A DNA stretch of 6,373 nucleotides from an uncultured Clostridia bacterium (GCA_945926705.1 CAMEMA010000060.1:1-6373); one strand, 5' to 3'. Positions 1 to 6,083 are shown, counted from the first letter of the stretch. Numbers and translations: made by a program. Notes: generated by a model not told the origin, from the sequence alone.

Positions 1-350
1 TTGAAAATACGGTTTCAAAATTATTTAGTGACAAAAATTTTAAGACTTTTGTTCTATTAAAAGGAAAATAAAAAGAAAGTATTGAAGATATAGGTATATC
101 TGAATTTTCAAAGAGTTTTAAAAAAGGTGATGAAAATAAAGTTGAACGTAAAGTAGAGTTGGCTAATTCAGTAAAATTGCCCATAGAAAAAGGACAAATA
201 GTTGGAAAAGTGGTATACTGCTTAGATGGAAGATTAATAGGTGAAAATCAAATAATTTCCAATACAGAAATAAAAAATCCAGTTATATTTAAAAAAAATT
301 TTTTTCAATCTATAGGAGAATTTTTTAAAAAACTGATTTGTTTAAAATAA
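1..350 (+). pseudogene. D-alanyl-D-alanine carboxypeptidase (PBP5/DacA-type), C-terminal remnant, apparently disrupted
   Basis: Only the tail of the gene is in the window. From about base 72 one frame reads to the TAA at 348-350. It carries a sequence typical of the PBP5 C-terminal beta domain: KVERKVELANSVKLPIEKGQ, then VGKVVYCLDGRLIG, ending in a hydrophobic/basic FFQSIGEFFKKLICLK tail like the membrane-anchoring helix of this family. The intact enzyme trims the terminal D-Ala from peptidoglycan stem peptides outside the membrane. The same frame has a TAA at 69-71, inside what should be one continuous domain. Bases 1-57 read in another frame as LKIRFQNYLVTK, close to the LxYGFxNY motif usual just before this domain, which suggests frame shifts as well. 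A TTG at 159 lacks a ribosome-binding site, so an independent small gene is unlikely. Sequencing error is an alternative to decay. Family assignment is fairly secure; the disruption is read directly, its cause is inferred. Confidence 0.62.
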
Positions 351-362
351 TTTATAAAATTT

Positions 363-366
363 GGAG
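363..366 (+). promoter_or_regulatory. Ribosome-binding site GGAG that decides the rluB start
   Basis: GGAG lies 8 bases before the TTG at 375, which is normal spacing. The in-frame GTG at 366 overlaps the last G of this motif and cannot be served by it. The in-frame ATG at 417 has only A-rich sequence before it. TTG 375 is therefore the preferred start. Confidence 0.6.
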
Positions 367-374
367 TGAAAAAT

Positions 375-1118
375 TTGTCAGAAAATTTAAAAAAAAAAGA
401 AAATTCAAATAATACTATGGTTCTTCAAAAATATTTATCATATTGCTCGTTTTCTTCCAGAAGAAAATCAGAATTTTTTATAAAGCATGGAAAAGTTAAA
501 ATTAATGGACAGATTGCTAAACTGGGAGATAGAGTTAATCCACAAAAAGACTTGGTAAAAGTCGGTGAGCAAGTTATAAAAAATAATCAATCCGGTTTTC
601 GTTACATAATGCTCCATAAACCTAGAGGGTTTATAACTACTATGAGTGATGAAAAAGGAAGAAAATGTGTAGCAGATTTAGTTAAAAATATACCGGAAAG
701 AGTTTATCCTGCGGGACGTTTGGATAAAGACTCAGAAGGTCTTATTATAATGACAAATAACGGAGACTTTGCAAACAGACTTATTCATCCTTCGAAAAAC
801 GTCTGGAAAACGTATCGGGTTACAGTACGCCCAAAATTAACTGAAGACCAAATAACTAAACTTTGTACCGGAATTGAAATAGACGGAAAGTATACAGAAC
901 CTGCACGTGTAAATGTAATTGTTCAAGAAAAAAACCGTGTAGTTCTTGAAATTTCAATAAAAGAGGGAAGAAATCGCCAAATAAGAAAAATGTGCGAATC
1001 TGTAGGTTTAGAAGTTGCAAGATTAAAGCGAATTTCTATAGGAACGCTTAAACTCGGTATGTTGCCACCCGGTAAATGGAGAGACTTAAATGAAAATGAA
1101 ATAAAAATATTTTATTAA
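375..1118 (+). CDS. rluB: Ribosomal large-subunit pseudouridine synthase, RsuA/RluB family
   Basis: This enzyme isomerises a uridine in rRNA to pseudouridine; RluB members act on 23S rRNA near the peptidyl-transferase centre. From TTG 375 it is 247 residues, close to the usual Firmicute length. Residues 15-60 form an S4 RNA-binding domain (VLQKYLSYCSFSSRRKSEFF, GKVKINGQ). The catalytic domain follows: HKPRGFITT, then the active-site block GRLDKDSEGL with catalytic Asp117, then NRLIHPS, KTYRV and the C-terminal EGRNRQIRKM motif. The gene starts 24 bases after the carboxypeptidase remnant and was probably cotranscribed with it; dac-type genes and rluB are often neighbours in spore-forming Firmicutes. 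It ends at a hairpin terminator. The first 14 residues before the S4 domain are Lys/Asn-rich and include a run of ten A (389-398), so ATG 417 remains an alternative start. The family is certain; RluB rather than RsuA or another relative is inferred. Confidence 0.93.
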   Translation: MSENLKKKENSNNTMVLQKYLSYCSFSSRRKSEFFIKHGKVKINGQIAKLGDRVNPQKDLVKVGEQVIKNNQSGFRYIMLHKPRGFITTMSDEKGRKCVADLVKNIPERVYPAGRLDKDSEGLIIMTNNGDFANRLIHPSKNVWKTYRVTVRPKLTEDQITKLCTGIEIDGKYTEPARVNVIVQEKNRVVLEISIKEGRNRQIRKMCESVGLEVARLKRISIGTLKLGMLPPGKWRDLNENEIKIFY

Positions 1119-1142
1119 AATTTTCTCTGTTTTAAAGTAAAA

Positions 1143-1175
1143 GCCTGCTGTTTTTACACAGCAGGTAGTTTTATG
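1143..1175. terminator. Bidirectional intrinsic terminator between rluB and ndk
   Basis: CCTGCTGT (1144-1151) pairs perfectly with ACAGCAGG (1158-1165) around a 6-base loop. A T-rich tail follows on the + strand (TAGTTTTAT). On the - strand the tail is CTTTTACTTT. It lies between two converging genes, so it probably stops transcription from both. Confidence 0.82.
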
Positions 1176-1218
1176 CCTTAATTTTTATTGTTATATTTCA
1201 ATTTAACATCAATTAATG

Positions 1219-1632
1219 TTAAGCATTTTCTCCGAAAAATCTTTTGATTTCAATTTCTCCGTTTTCCGCAGAATCGGAACCATGTATTATGTTTTCACCG
1301 GTACTCATTGCAAAATCTCCTCTGATTGTTCCGGCAAGCGCTTCCTCAAATTTAGTTGCACCCATAAGTATTCTCATACCTTTTACTACATTTTCTCCTT
1401 CTACAATCATTCCCACAACCGGTCCGGACGTCATATATTCTACAATATTTGGGAAAAACGGGCGATCAGCTATATGTGCATAGTGTTCACGTAAAATTTC
1501 TTCATTTAGATTCATCATTTTTATGTTTGAAATTGTATATCCTTTTTTTTCAATCCTGGAAATAACCTTACCCATTAACTTTCTTTTTACGCAGTCAGGT
1601 TTGAGCATTATATAAGTTCTTTCTGTTGACAT
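1219..1632 (-). CDS. ndk: Nucleoside diphosphate kinase
   Basis: This cytoplasmic enzyme transfers the gamma phosphate of ATP to nucleoside diphosphates through a phosphohistidine, balancing NTP and dNTP pools. The 137 residues match the usual bacterial length. Visible family landmarks are ERTYIMLKPD at the N terminus with Lys11, the GPVVGMIVEGENVV core, MGAT at 90-93, GTIRGDF with Arg104, and the active-site block NIIHGSDS with catalytic His117. The loop MGATKFEEALAGTIRGDF has Ala where many family members have Pro before GTIRGDF, a small variation. An AAAGAGG ribosome-binding site (1640-1646) lies 7 bases before the ATG. It follows rbr by 34 bases with no hairpin between, so shared transcription is likely. 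Transcription would end at the hairpin near 1143-1166. Confidence 0.97.
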   Translation of the reverse strand: MSTERTYIMLKPDCVKRKLMGKVISRIEKKGYTISNIKMMNLNEEILREHYAHIADRPFFPNIVEYMTSGPVVGMIVEGENVVKGMRILMGATKFEEALAGTIRGDFAMSTGENIIHGSDSAENGEIEIKRFFGENA

Positions 1633-1666
1633 AAAAAAACCTCTTTCTTATTATTATTAATTTATT

Positions 1667-2257
1667 TTAAATTAATACCCAATCATGACGCATTTGATAA
1701 CCTTTTCCATGATTACATATCGGACAATTCTCTAAAGCAGTTTTTGAATTATATATGTAGCCGCAGTTAAGGCAAATCCAACGTTCTTCGTTGCTGGATT
1801 CAAATAATTCATTATTTTCAATTAATTCAATAAACTTACTGAATCTATCTCCGTGAATTTTTTCAATTTTAGCTACACTATAAAATAAATTTGCTATTTC
1901 ATTAAATCCTTCTGATTTAGCTTCATCTCCGAAGGCTTGGTATACATCATTATACTCTTCATATTCATTGTGTTGAGCACATTTAAGCAAATCTATTGAA
2001 TTGCTGTAAATATCAACCGGAAATCCTGCCTCAATGTTGATATTTGTTCCATATACAGGAGCTAATTTTTGATAAAAGAGTTTAGCGTGTTCTTTTTCTT
2101 GATTTGCGGTAAATGTAAATAATTTTTCAATTACGTTAAGTCCTTCTTTTTTTGCTTGAGAAGCAGCCATTGTATATCTATTGCGAGCTTGGCTTTCTCC
2201 GGCAAAACCTTTCATAAGATTTACTTTTGTGTTGCTTTTTTCGAATAGTACAGCCAT
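1667..2257 (-). CDS. rbr: Rubrerythrin
   Basis: Rubrerythrins are cytoplasmic non-haem iron proteins that reduce hydrogen peroxide in anaerobes, taking electrons from NADH-linked rubredoxin or similar donors. The 196 residues show both expected domains. The N-terminal four-helix ferritin-like domain (about 1-150) has GFAGESQARNRY with Glu21, an ExxH pair at Glu54/His57 (EKEH), Glu98 and Glu101 in HNEYEEYNDVY, and a second ExxH at Glu132/His135 (EKIH), so the diiron ligands look complete. The C-terminal rubredoxin-like domain has CxxC at 162-165 (CLNCGYIY) and CxxC at 178-181 (CPIC), which would hold one iron. The ribosome-binding site AAAGGAA (2267-2273) lies 9 bases before the ATG. Its neighbour ndk is functionally unrelated. 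A PerR-type regulator would be usual for this gene in Clostridia; only a half-site resemblance is visible. Confidence 0.96.
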   Translation of the reverse strand: MAVLFEKSNTKVNLMKGFAGESQARNRYTMAASQAKKEGLNVIEKLFTFTANQEKEHAKLFYQKLAPVYGTNINIEAGFPVDIYSNSIDLLKCAQHNEYEEYNDVYQAFGDEAKSEGFNEIANLFYSVAKIEKIHGDRFSKFIELIENNELFESSNEERWICLNCGYIYNSKTALENCPICNHGKGYQMRHDWVLI

Positions 2258-2296
2258 TTAACTTAATTCCTTTCTAAAAATTAAACTTGGAATTTA

Positions 2297-2325
2297 ATTA
2301 TAATACATTTATTTAAAAAATTCAT
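2297..2325 (-). promoter_or_regulatory. Candidate promoter of rbr
   Basis: On the - strand TATAAT (2302-2297) is a perfect -10 box, about 40 bases before the rbr ATG. At 17 bases upstream the -35 position holds ATGAAT (2325-2320), a weak match. The -10 overlaps TTATAAT, one half of the PerR box consensus, but the other half is poorly matched. The surrounding DNA is very AT-rich, so a chance TATAAT is possible. Confidence 0.4.
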
Positions 2326-2342
2326 CATAAATTTAAATAAAT
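2307..2342. repeat. Perfect 11-bp AT-only inverted repeat between murC and rbr
   Basis: The arms 2307-2317 and 2332-2342 are exact reverse complements, separated by 14 bases. There is no GC in the stem and no T-tract after it on the - strand, so it is a poor terminator. It surrounds the proposed -35 region of rbr. In DNA this AT-rich about one such repeat per window is expected by chance. Confidence 0.35.
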
Positions 2343-2356
2343 TATTGTATAAAAAA

Positions 2357-3733
2357 CTATTTTTCAAGAGCTTCTTTTATCATATTAGCACATTTATAAA
2401 TGTTCCCGCCTCCAAGTGTTATCACTAAATCGCCTTTTTTAACGTTTTCGCATATAAATTTAGTTATTCTTTCAAAATCGGGTATATATACAGCGGACTC
2501 AATTTTATTAACTAAATCTTTTGAAGATACTCCATACGTATTAGTTTCTCTTACTGGCAAAATATCAGATACAATAACCTTATTTGCAAGTGATAAAGCT
2601 TTCGCAAAATCATCCATAAGCATAAATGTGCGTGAATAAGTGTGCGGTTGAAAAATTGCCCATACTCTATTAAATCCCATTTTGGATGCAGCGCTTAAAG
2701 TGGAATTTATCTCTGTTGGATGATGAGCGAAATCGTCAACAACTGTAATTCCGTTTGTTTCTCCAAGAATTTCAAATCTTCTATGAGCTCCCGTAAATTG
2801 TTTTAGAGATTTTTCAATTTGATTAGTATTTACCCCGAGTTCTGAGCATGCCGCAAATGCTGCAAGGGCATTATACAGGTTGTGTTTTCCGGGAGCGGTG
2901 AGCTCAATATTTGCCACTTTTTTATTTTGAAAAAATACATCAAAATGAGCTTGTTGTAATCTGGTAAAAGTTATATTCTTTGCCGTGTAATCGTTGTTTT
3001 CATTTAATCCAAAAAATATTTTTTTGGCTGTGGTATTTTTAACTGAATCTTTTACATTCTCATCGTCGCCGTTTAAAATTAGAAGTTTTTGAGTTTGAGA
3101 AGCAAATTTGTTAAATGATTTTTTTATGTTTTCTAAGTTTCCAAAATAATCAAGATGATCTGCGTCGACGTTTGTTATGATAGAAATGAGAGGGAATAGT
3201 TGCAAAAAACTGTCGACATACTCACATGCTTCTGCCACTATTATGTCGGATTTTCCTGTGCAGCTGTTTCCGTCTAATTTTTTTAAAGTTGCTCCAATTA
3301 CTGCTGTAGGATCTTTACCGCTATCCAAAAGTACTGATGTTATCATAGATGTAGTTGTTGTTTTTCCGTGAGTTCCCGAAACAGCTACTGAATTTTTATA
3401 ATTCTTAAATAATATACCCAGCAAGACGCTACGTTCAATTATGGGGATATTTTTTTTATTAGCTTCAATTATTTCCGGATTTGACTCCTTTATTGCTGCC
3501 GAAAACACAACTAAATCTTGATTGTTTATATTTTCTTTTTTTTGTGGTATGTGAACCTCTATGCCGGAGTTTTTTACTTTATTGAGTGTATCAGATTCAT
3601 AGATATCCGAACCTGTTATTACAAACCCTTTGGATCTGAGTATCTTGGCGAGAGGAAACATTCCGGATCCTCCAATACCTATAAAGTGGATTTTTTTTAT
3701 ATCTGATAAGTCTTTTAAGCTACTGCTTTTCAT
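2357..3733 (-). CDS. murC: UDP-N-acetylmuramate--L-alanine ligase
   Basis: MurC adds the first stem-peptide residue, L-alanine, to UDP-N-acetylmuramate at the cost of ATP, in the cytoplasmic stage of peptidoglycan synthesis. The 458 residues fit the family. In order: Rossmann-type UDP-binding GIGGSGM at 19-25; the ATP P-loop GTHGKTTTT at 120-128; EACEYVDSF at 168-176; NVDADHLDYF at 188-197; GKHNLYNALAA at 282-292; GAHRRFE at 315-321; DDFAHHPTEI at 333-342; and FQPHTYSR at 361-368. All Mur-ligase landmarks are intact, so an active enzyme is expected. The likely ribosome-binding site AAAGG (3746-3750) is 12 bases from the ATG, slightly long. It follows the anchored protein at 3764-4495 by 30 bases and is probably cotranscribed with it. 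No clear terminator follows it, only an AT-only inverted repeat before rbr. Confidence 0.98.
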   Translation of the reverse strand: MKSSSLKDLSDIKKIHFIGIGGSGMFPLAKILRSKGFVITGSDIYESDTLNKVKNSGIEVHIPQKKENINNQDLVVFSAAIKESNPEIIEANKKNIPIIERSVLLGILFKNYKNSVAVSGTHGKTTTTSMITSVLLDSGKDPTAVIGATLKKLDGNSCTGKSDIIVAEACEYVDSFLQLFPLISIITNVDADHLDYFGNLENIKKSFNKFASQTQKLLILNGDDENVKDSVKNTTAKKIFFGLNENNDYTAKNITFTRLQQAHFDVFFQNKKVANIELTAPGKHNLYNALAAFAACSELGVNTNQIEKSLKQFTGAHRRFEILGETNGITVVDDFAHHPTEINSTLSAASKMGFNRVWAIFQPHTYSRTFMLMDDFAKALSLANKVIVSDILPVRETNTYGVSSKDLVNKIESAVYIPDFERITKFICENVKKGDLVITLGGGNIYKCANMIKEALEK

Positions 3734-3763
3734 ACTAAGTGCCAGCCTTTCGTACTTGTTTTG

Positions 3764-4495
3764 TTACTTAATTTTAAAATTGTATTTATTTTTATGTTTA
3801 CCATTCTGTGAAGCGTGTTTTATTTTTATCCCTGGACCAAATTCTTTGGGAACTTTTAAATTATCAAATAGAACTTTTAGTAAAATTCCAATTCCGATTC
3901 CTATTAGTGCCCATGACAATACAGTAAGCCAAATATTTGCTTTTTTGGGAGTTGATACAGAATCAGTAATATTTTGTGCATTAGGATTTGTAATTTCGGA
4001 GTTACTTATTTCTGAATCATTTAACTCGGGAAGAGCCGGAATATCTGAAAGATTATCTTTTTTTTCTGAACTTTCTTGAGATTCGGCAATTTTTCCATCT
4101 TCATGAGTTTCTTTTTTAACAGTTGAGGTACTCTTATTATTAGTTGTTTTTTCTGACACCTTTTTTTCGGGGGCAGAATTGGGCTTTGTGCCCTGTTTAT
4201 TTTCGGAACTGTTACTATCTTGTTTTGCGCTAGTTTTGGGTTTCGAGTCGGTTGAATTTTTATTTGGCGTATTGGTCTCTTTTATCGTACTACTATTTTC
4301 TTTATTTTTAGTTTTTTCACTGGATTGCTCATTTTTATTTTCCGATTTATTACTTTGTTTGACTTGAGAAGAAGCTGTGGAATTTCCGATTTCGTTTTGC
4401 GCTTTGAATGTTTCCGGTAATATTAAATTAATACATAACATAAAAAGAGTAAGTTTTAAAATATTAAAAAATTTTTTTTTGGTTATAATATTCAT
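3764..4495 (-). CDS. Unrecognised exported membrane-anchored protein with long disordered linker
   Basis: I do not recognise a family. The 243 residues divide clearly. Residues 1-8 are basic and about 9-27 are hydrophobic (FFNILKLTLFMLCINLILP), a signal peptide or first membrane helix. Residues about 33-185 are low-complexity, rich in Ser, Lys, Asn, Thr and Glu, almost without aromatic residues, and surely disordered. Residues 188-210 (IWLTVLSWALIGIGIGILLK and after) are a confident membrane helix with a GxGxG face. The last 33 residues are basic (VPKEFGPGIKIKHASQNGKH) and by the positive-inside rule should face the cytoplasm. If the N-terminal signal is used, the linker lies outside the membrane within the cell wall. 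AAAGGAA (4505-4511) lies 9 bases before the ATG. The gene lies upstream of murC and downstream of spoIIP, which suggests but does not prove an envelope role. Low-complexity content makes any sequence match to wall proteins unreliable. Confidence 0.8.
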   Translation of the reverse strand: MNIITKKKFFNILKLTLFMLCINLILPETFKAQNEIGNSTASSQVKQSNKSENKNEQSSEKTKNKENSSTIKETNTPNKNSTDSKPKTSAKQDSNSSENKQGTKPNSAPEKKVSEKTTNNKSTSTVKKETHEDGKIAESQESSEKKDNLSDIPALPELNDSEISNSEITNPNAQNITDSVSTPKKANIWLTVLSWALIGIGIGILLKVLFDNLKVPKEFGPGIKIKHASQNGKHKNKYNFKIK

Positions 4496-4535
4496 TTATC
4501 ATATTTCCTTTAACTTTGTTACCTATTTTAATTCA

Positions 4536-4564
4536 ATTATATCATTTTAGTTAAAAATTAAAAA
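4536..4564 (-). promoter_or_regulatory. Candidate extended -10 promoter before the anchored protein and murC
   Basis: TGATATAAT (4544-4536 on the - strand) matches the extended -10 consensus TGnTATAAT exactly. The -35 position 17 bases upstream is T-rich with little similarity to TTGACA, which is tolerable for extended -10 promoters. The start site would fall near 4529, giving a leader of about 35 bases to the ATG at 4495. It overlaps the end of the small upstream gene's region and would allow murC expression independently of spoIIP. Confidence 0.42.
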
Positions 4565-4766
4565 CTATATTTTTACCCATAAAATGTATCTTTACAGATT
4601 CCAAAAAGAAATTATCTTTTAAAGTATAGGATAAAAATTGTTGGGAATCGGAAGATATAATATCTTGAGCATTCTTTTCGACTATTGTAAAGCCTGTGAT
4701 TAGTGCGAGAATATAAATGGTAGATATCATAGATATCCATAAATATTTTGAATTTTTATTTTTCAT
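4551..4766 (-). CDS. Small single-helix membrane protein, unrecognised
   Basis: This is a 71-residue protein with no recognised family. Its start MKNKNSKY is basic, and residues about 9-30 (LWISMISTIYILALITGFTI) are strongly hydrophobic, followed by VEKNAQDIISSDSQQ and a moderately polar tail. Orientation by the positive-inside rule is N-terminus in and about 40 residues outside. The ATG lies 14 bases past the spoIIP stop, and the ribosome-binding site GGAG overlaps that stop codon, so translation is probably coupled to spoIIP. That coupling, the coding-like composition and clean spacing support a real gene despite its size. A role alongside SpoIIP in engulfment or at the membrane is a guess from position only. 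The - strand reading has no competing gene on the other strand. Confidence 0.7.
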   Translation of the reverse strand: MKNKNSKYLWISMISTIYILALITGFTIVEKNAQDIISSDSQQFLSYTLKDNFFLESVKIHFMGKNIVFNF

Positions 4767-4777
4767 AATTTTTAAAT

Positions 4778-4783
4778 CTCCTA
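4778..4783 (-). promoter_or_regulatory. Overlapping stop codon and ribosome-binding site coupling spoIIP to the small gene
   Basis: On the - strand the spoIIP stop TAG (4783-4781) runs directly into GGAG (4781-4778), sharing one G. The site is 11 bases before the ATG at 4766. Ribosomes finishing spoIIP would be placed to start the next gene. Confidence 0.6.
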
Positions 4784-5977
4784 TTTTTTTAAATCATTCA
4801 GCATTTTAGATAAAGATTCACCAAGCATAGAACCTGTATAAACAGCTTCTTCAAGTGTATTTGCATCGCTGCCTACTTCTATTAGCAACGAGCCCGGTGT
4901 TAAGTGTTCGTTGTATTTTACCTTAGAAAAATTTAGTGGTCGAGTAATCCCCGGAAATAATGTTTCACAGTACTTTTGGACTCTTAAAGCAAGTCTTAAG
5001 TTCTTTTCCCAGTTTGGAAATCCTAAACTCCCATCAGGGTCACAGCCGCATATTACCATCAATTGAGCTGCTTTTTTATTTTGATATTTGAATGTAGGTT
5101 TTATTTTACCAGTTTCTTTGGAACCTAAGCTGTCTCGATGTATATCTATAACTACTTGTATTGAGGGGTATTTTTCCAAATTTTTTTTAATTGTCTGAGC
5201 AGACCTTGAATAAGAACCGTTGTAAGTCGGATTATCATGATATGTAATATCATGTATTGTATTTATACCGTTTTCTATCAATTTATCTGTTATGGCTTGA
5301 CCGACCCTTGTGACGTTTTTTTCATTATTTAAAGAACGAGGGTAAAAGCTTTCGTAAAAGAATCCTTCATCTCGTTTAACATAAGATTCCGAAGTATGCG
5401 TATGAAAAATCAAAACTTGAGGTTCTTTGGTATTTGTTATATTTATTTCAGGTTTTTTTCCAAGTTCTTCTCCTATGTTTATGTTTTGTCCGGTAGTATT
5501 TTTTACATAAAAATTTTCAAATTTGATTCCGCCCGAACTAAATTGACTTTCTATTATCTTGTGTCGTGGTTCGTCAGGAGAATGGTACTCTTCATCATCA
5601 TTTCTTTCAAAGTTTGGAAGAGGCATACTTGATTGAGAGTCTTTCTCTGTGAAGTTATTGTTTACTGTACTTTTTGATGATTCACTTACATTATTACTAT
5701 TTATTTTGTTTCTTGAAATATTCATGAACTTAGATGAAAAATTTATGTTTCCTCGAGGAAGTATTGATTTAGCGGCCATTAAACTTATATTGTTTACATC
5801 CATAGGGAACATACTTTTTATACGAGAAATTAAACATACAGAAGCTGTCAGTACTGCAAAAGAAGCCAAAAAATCTGAAGAGATGTTAATTATCTTTTTT
5901 TTTAAAACTGCATTCAATTTAACTTTGCCTCCGAAGCTTGAGGATTTTATAATATTATGATTAAAATCTATGCTCAT
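4781..5977 (-). CDS. spoIIP: Stage II sporulation protein P, peptidoglycan hydrolase
   Basis: SpoIIP is a membrane-anchored amidase/endopeptidase that, with SpoIID and SpoIIM, thins septal peptidoglycan and drives engulfment of the forespore; it acts outside the mother-cell membrane. From ATG 5977 it has 398 residues. About 36-54 is a membrane helix (FLASFAVLTASVCLISRI). Residues about 60-180 are a Ser/Asn-rich linker. The catalytic amidase-like domain fills the rest: VLIFHTHTSESY (His192, His194, Glu197), VIDIHRDS (His280), FPNWEKNLRLALRVQ, FPGITRPLNF, and HLTPGSLLIEVGSDANTLEE with Glu367. These His and Glu residues are the expected zinc ligands and catalytic groups. The start is uncertain: ATG 5977 has only a weak GGA 5 bases before it, TTG 5917 has a strong GGAGG, and TTG 6007 has none. 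It is divergent from the tRNA genes and heads the - strand group down to murC. Confidence 0.95.
   Translation of the reverse strand: MSIDFNHNIIKSSSFGGKVKLNAVLKKKIINISSDFLASFAVLTASVCLISRIKSMFPMDVNNISLMAAKSILPRGNINFSSKFMNISRNKINSNNVSESSKSTVNNNFTEKDSQSSMPLPNFERNDDEEYHSPDEPRHKIIESQFSSGGIKFENFYVKNTTGQNINIGEELGKKPEINITNTKEPQVLIFHTHTSESYVKRDEGFFYESFYPRSLNNEKNVTRVGQAITDKLIENGINTIHDITYHDNPTYNGSYSRSAQTIKKNLEKYPSIQVVIDIHRDSLGSKETGKIKPTFKYQNKKAAQLMVICGCDPDGSLGFPNWEKNLRLALRVQKYCETLFPGITRPLNFSKVKYNEHLTPGSLLIEVGSDANTLEEAVYTGSMLGESLSKMLNDLKK
5915..5932 (-). promoter_or_regulatory. GGAGG with in-frame TTG: alternative spoIIP start
   Basis: GGAGG (5932-5928 on the - strand) is the strongest Shine-Dalgarno match in the window. 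An in-frame TTG (5917-5915) lies 10 bases after it. Starting here gives 378 residues that still include the basic flank and the membrane helix. The motif is also simply the codons GGA GGC of the longer reading, so coincidence is possible. Confidence 0.4.
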
Positions 5978-6015
5978 AAATATCCGACTATTACAGTTAA
6001 AACACAAAAATAATA

Positions 6016-6046
6016 ATTATATATTGACTTCTAAGATTGATGTAAA
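6016..6046 (-). promoter_or_regulatory. Candidate spoIIP promoter
   Basis: On the - strand TTTACA (6046-6041, five of six to TTGACA) is followed after 19 bases by TATAAT (6021-6016). The spacer is longer than the ideal 17. The start site would be near 6009, about 32 bases before ATG 5977. SpoIIP genes are normally under the mother-cell factor sigma E; I found no convincing sigma E boxes here, so this housekeeping-like promoter is uncertain. Confidence 0.3.
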
Positions 6047-6083
6047 AAAGTTTTGATAATTGTCTTTTGTTGGTTTTGAAGTA

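Noticed and set aside
159..350. A free-standing 63-residue gene starting at TTG 159
   Set aside because: No ribosome-binding site precedes it and the family sequence continues upstream of the TTG, so it is the tail of a larger gene.
1203..1222. Hairpin TTAACAT/ATGTTAA overlapping the ndk stop
   Set aside because: Only 7 bp with one GC pair and no T-tract; the stronger hairpin at 1143-1166 explains termination.
1216..1494. Open frames on the + strand at 1216-1494 and 1244-1483
   Set aside because: They are antisense to ndk, whose catalytic motifs are fully readable, and their protein sequences look like nothing known.
2400..3706. Open frames on the + strand at 2400-2639, 3177-3371 and 3518-3706
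   Set aside because: All are antisense to murC, which is intact with every Mur-ligase motif. No ribosome-binding sites support them.
3630..4367. Open frames on the + strand at 3630-4079 and 4179-4367
   Set aside because: They are complements of the murC start and of the Ser/Lys/Asn-rich linker. The hydrophobic composition is the expected antisense of AAA, TCA and GAA codons.
5396..5960. Open frames on the + strand at 5396-5632 and 5649-5960
   Set aside because: Antisense to spoIIP, whose conserved domain is unmistakable.
5940..6000. Sigma E-like boxes before spoIIP (CATAATAT, GATATTT)
   Set aside because: Neither pair combines an acceptable -35 with the required spacing; AT-rich sequence gives many partial matches.
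6024..6060. Second + strand promoter (TTGACT at 6024 with GATAAT at 6055)
   Set aside because: The spacer is 25 bases, too long; the promoter at 6084-6112 is near consensus and correctly placed.
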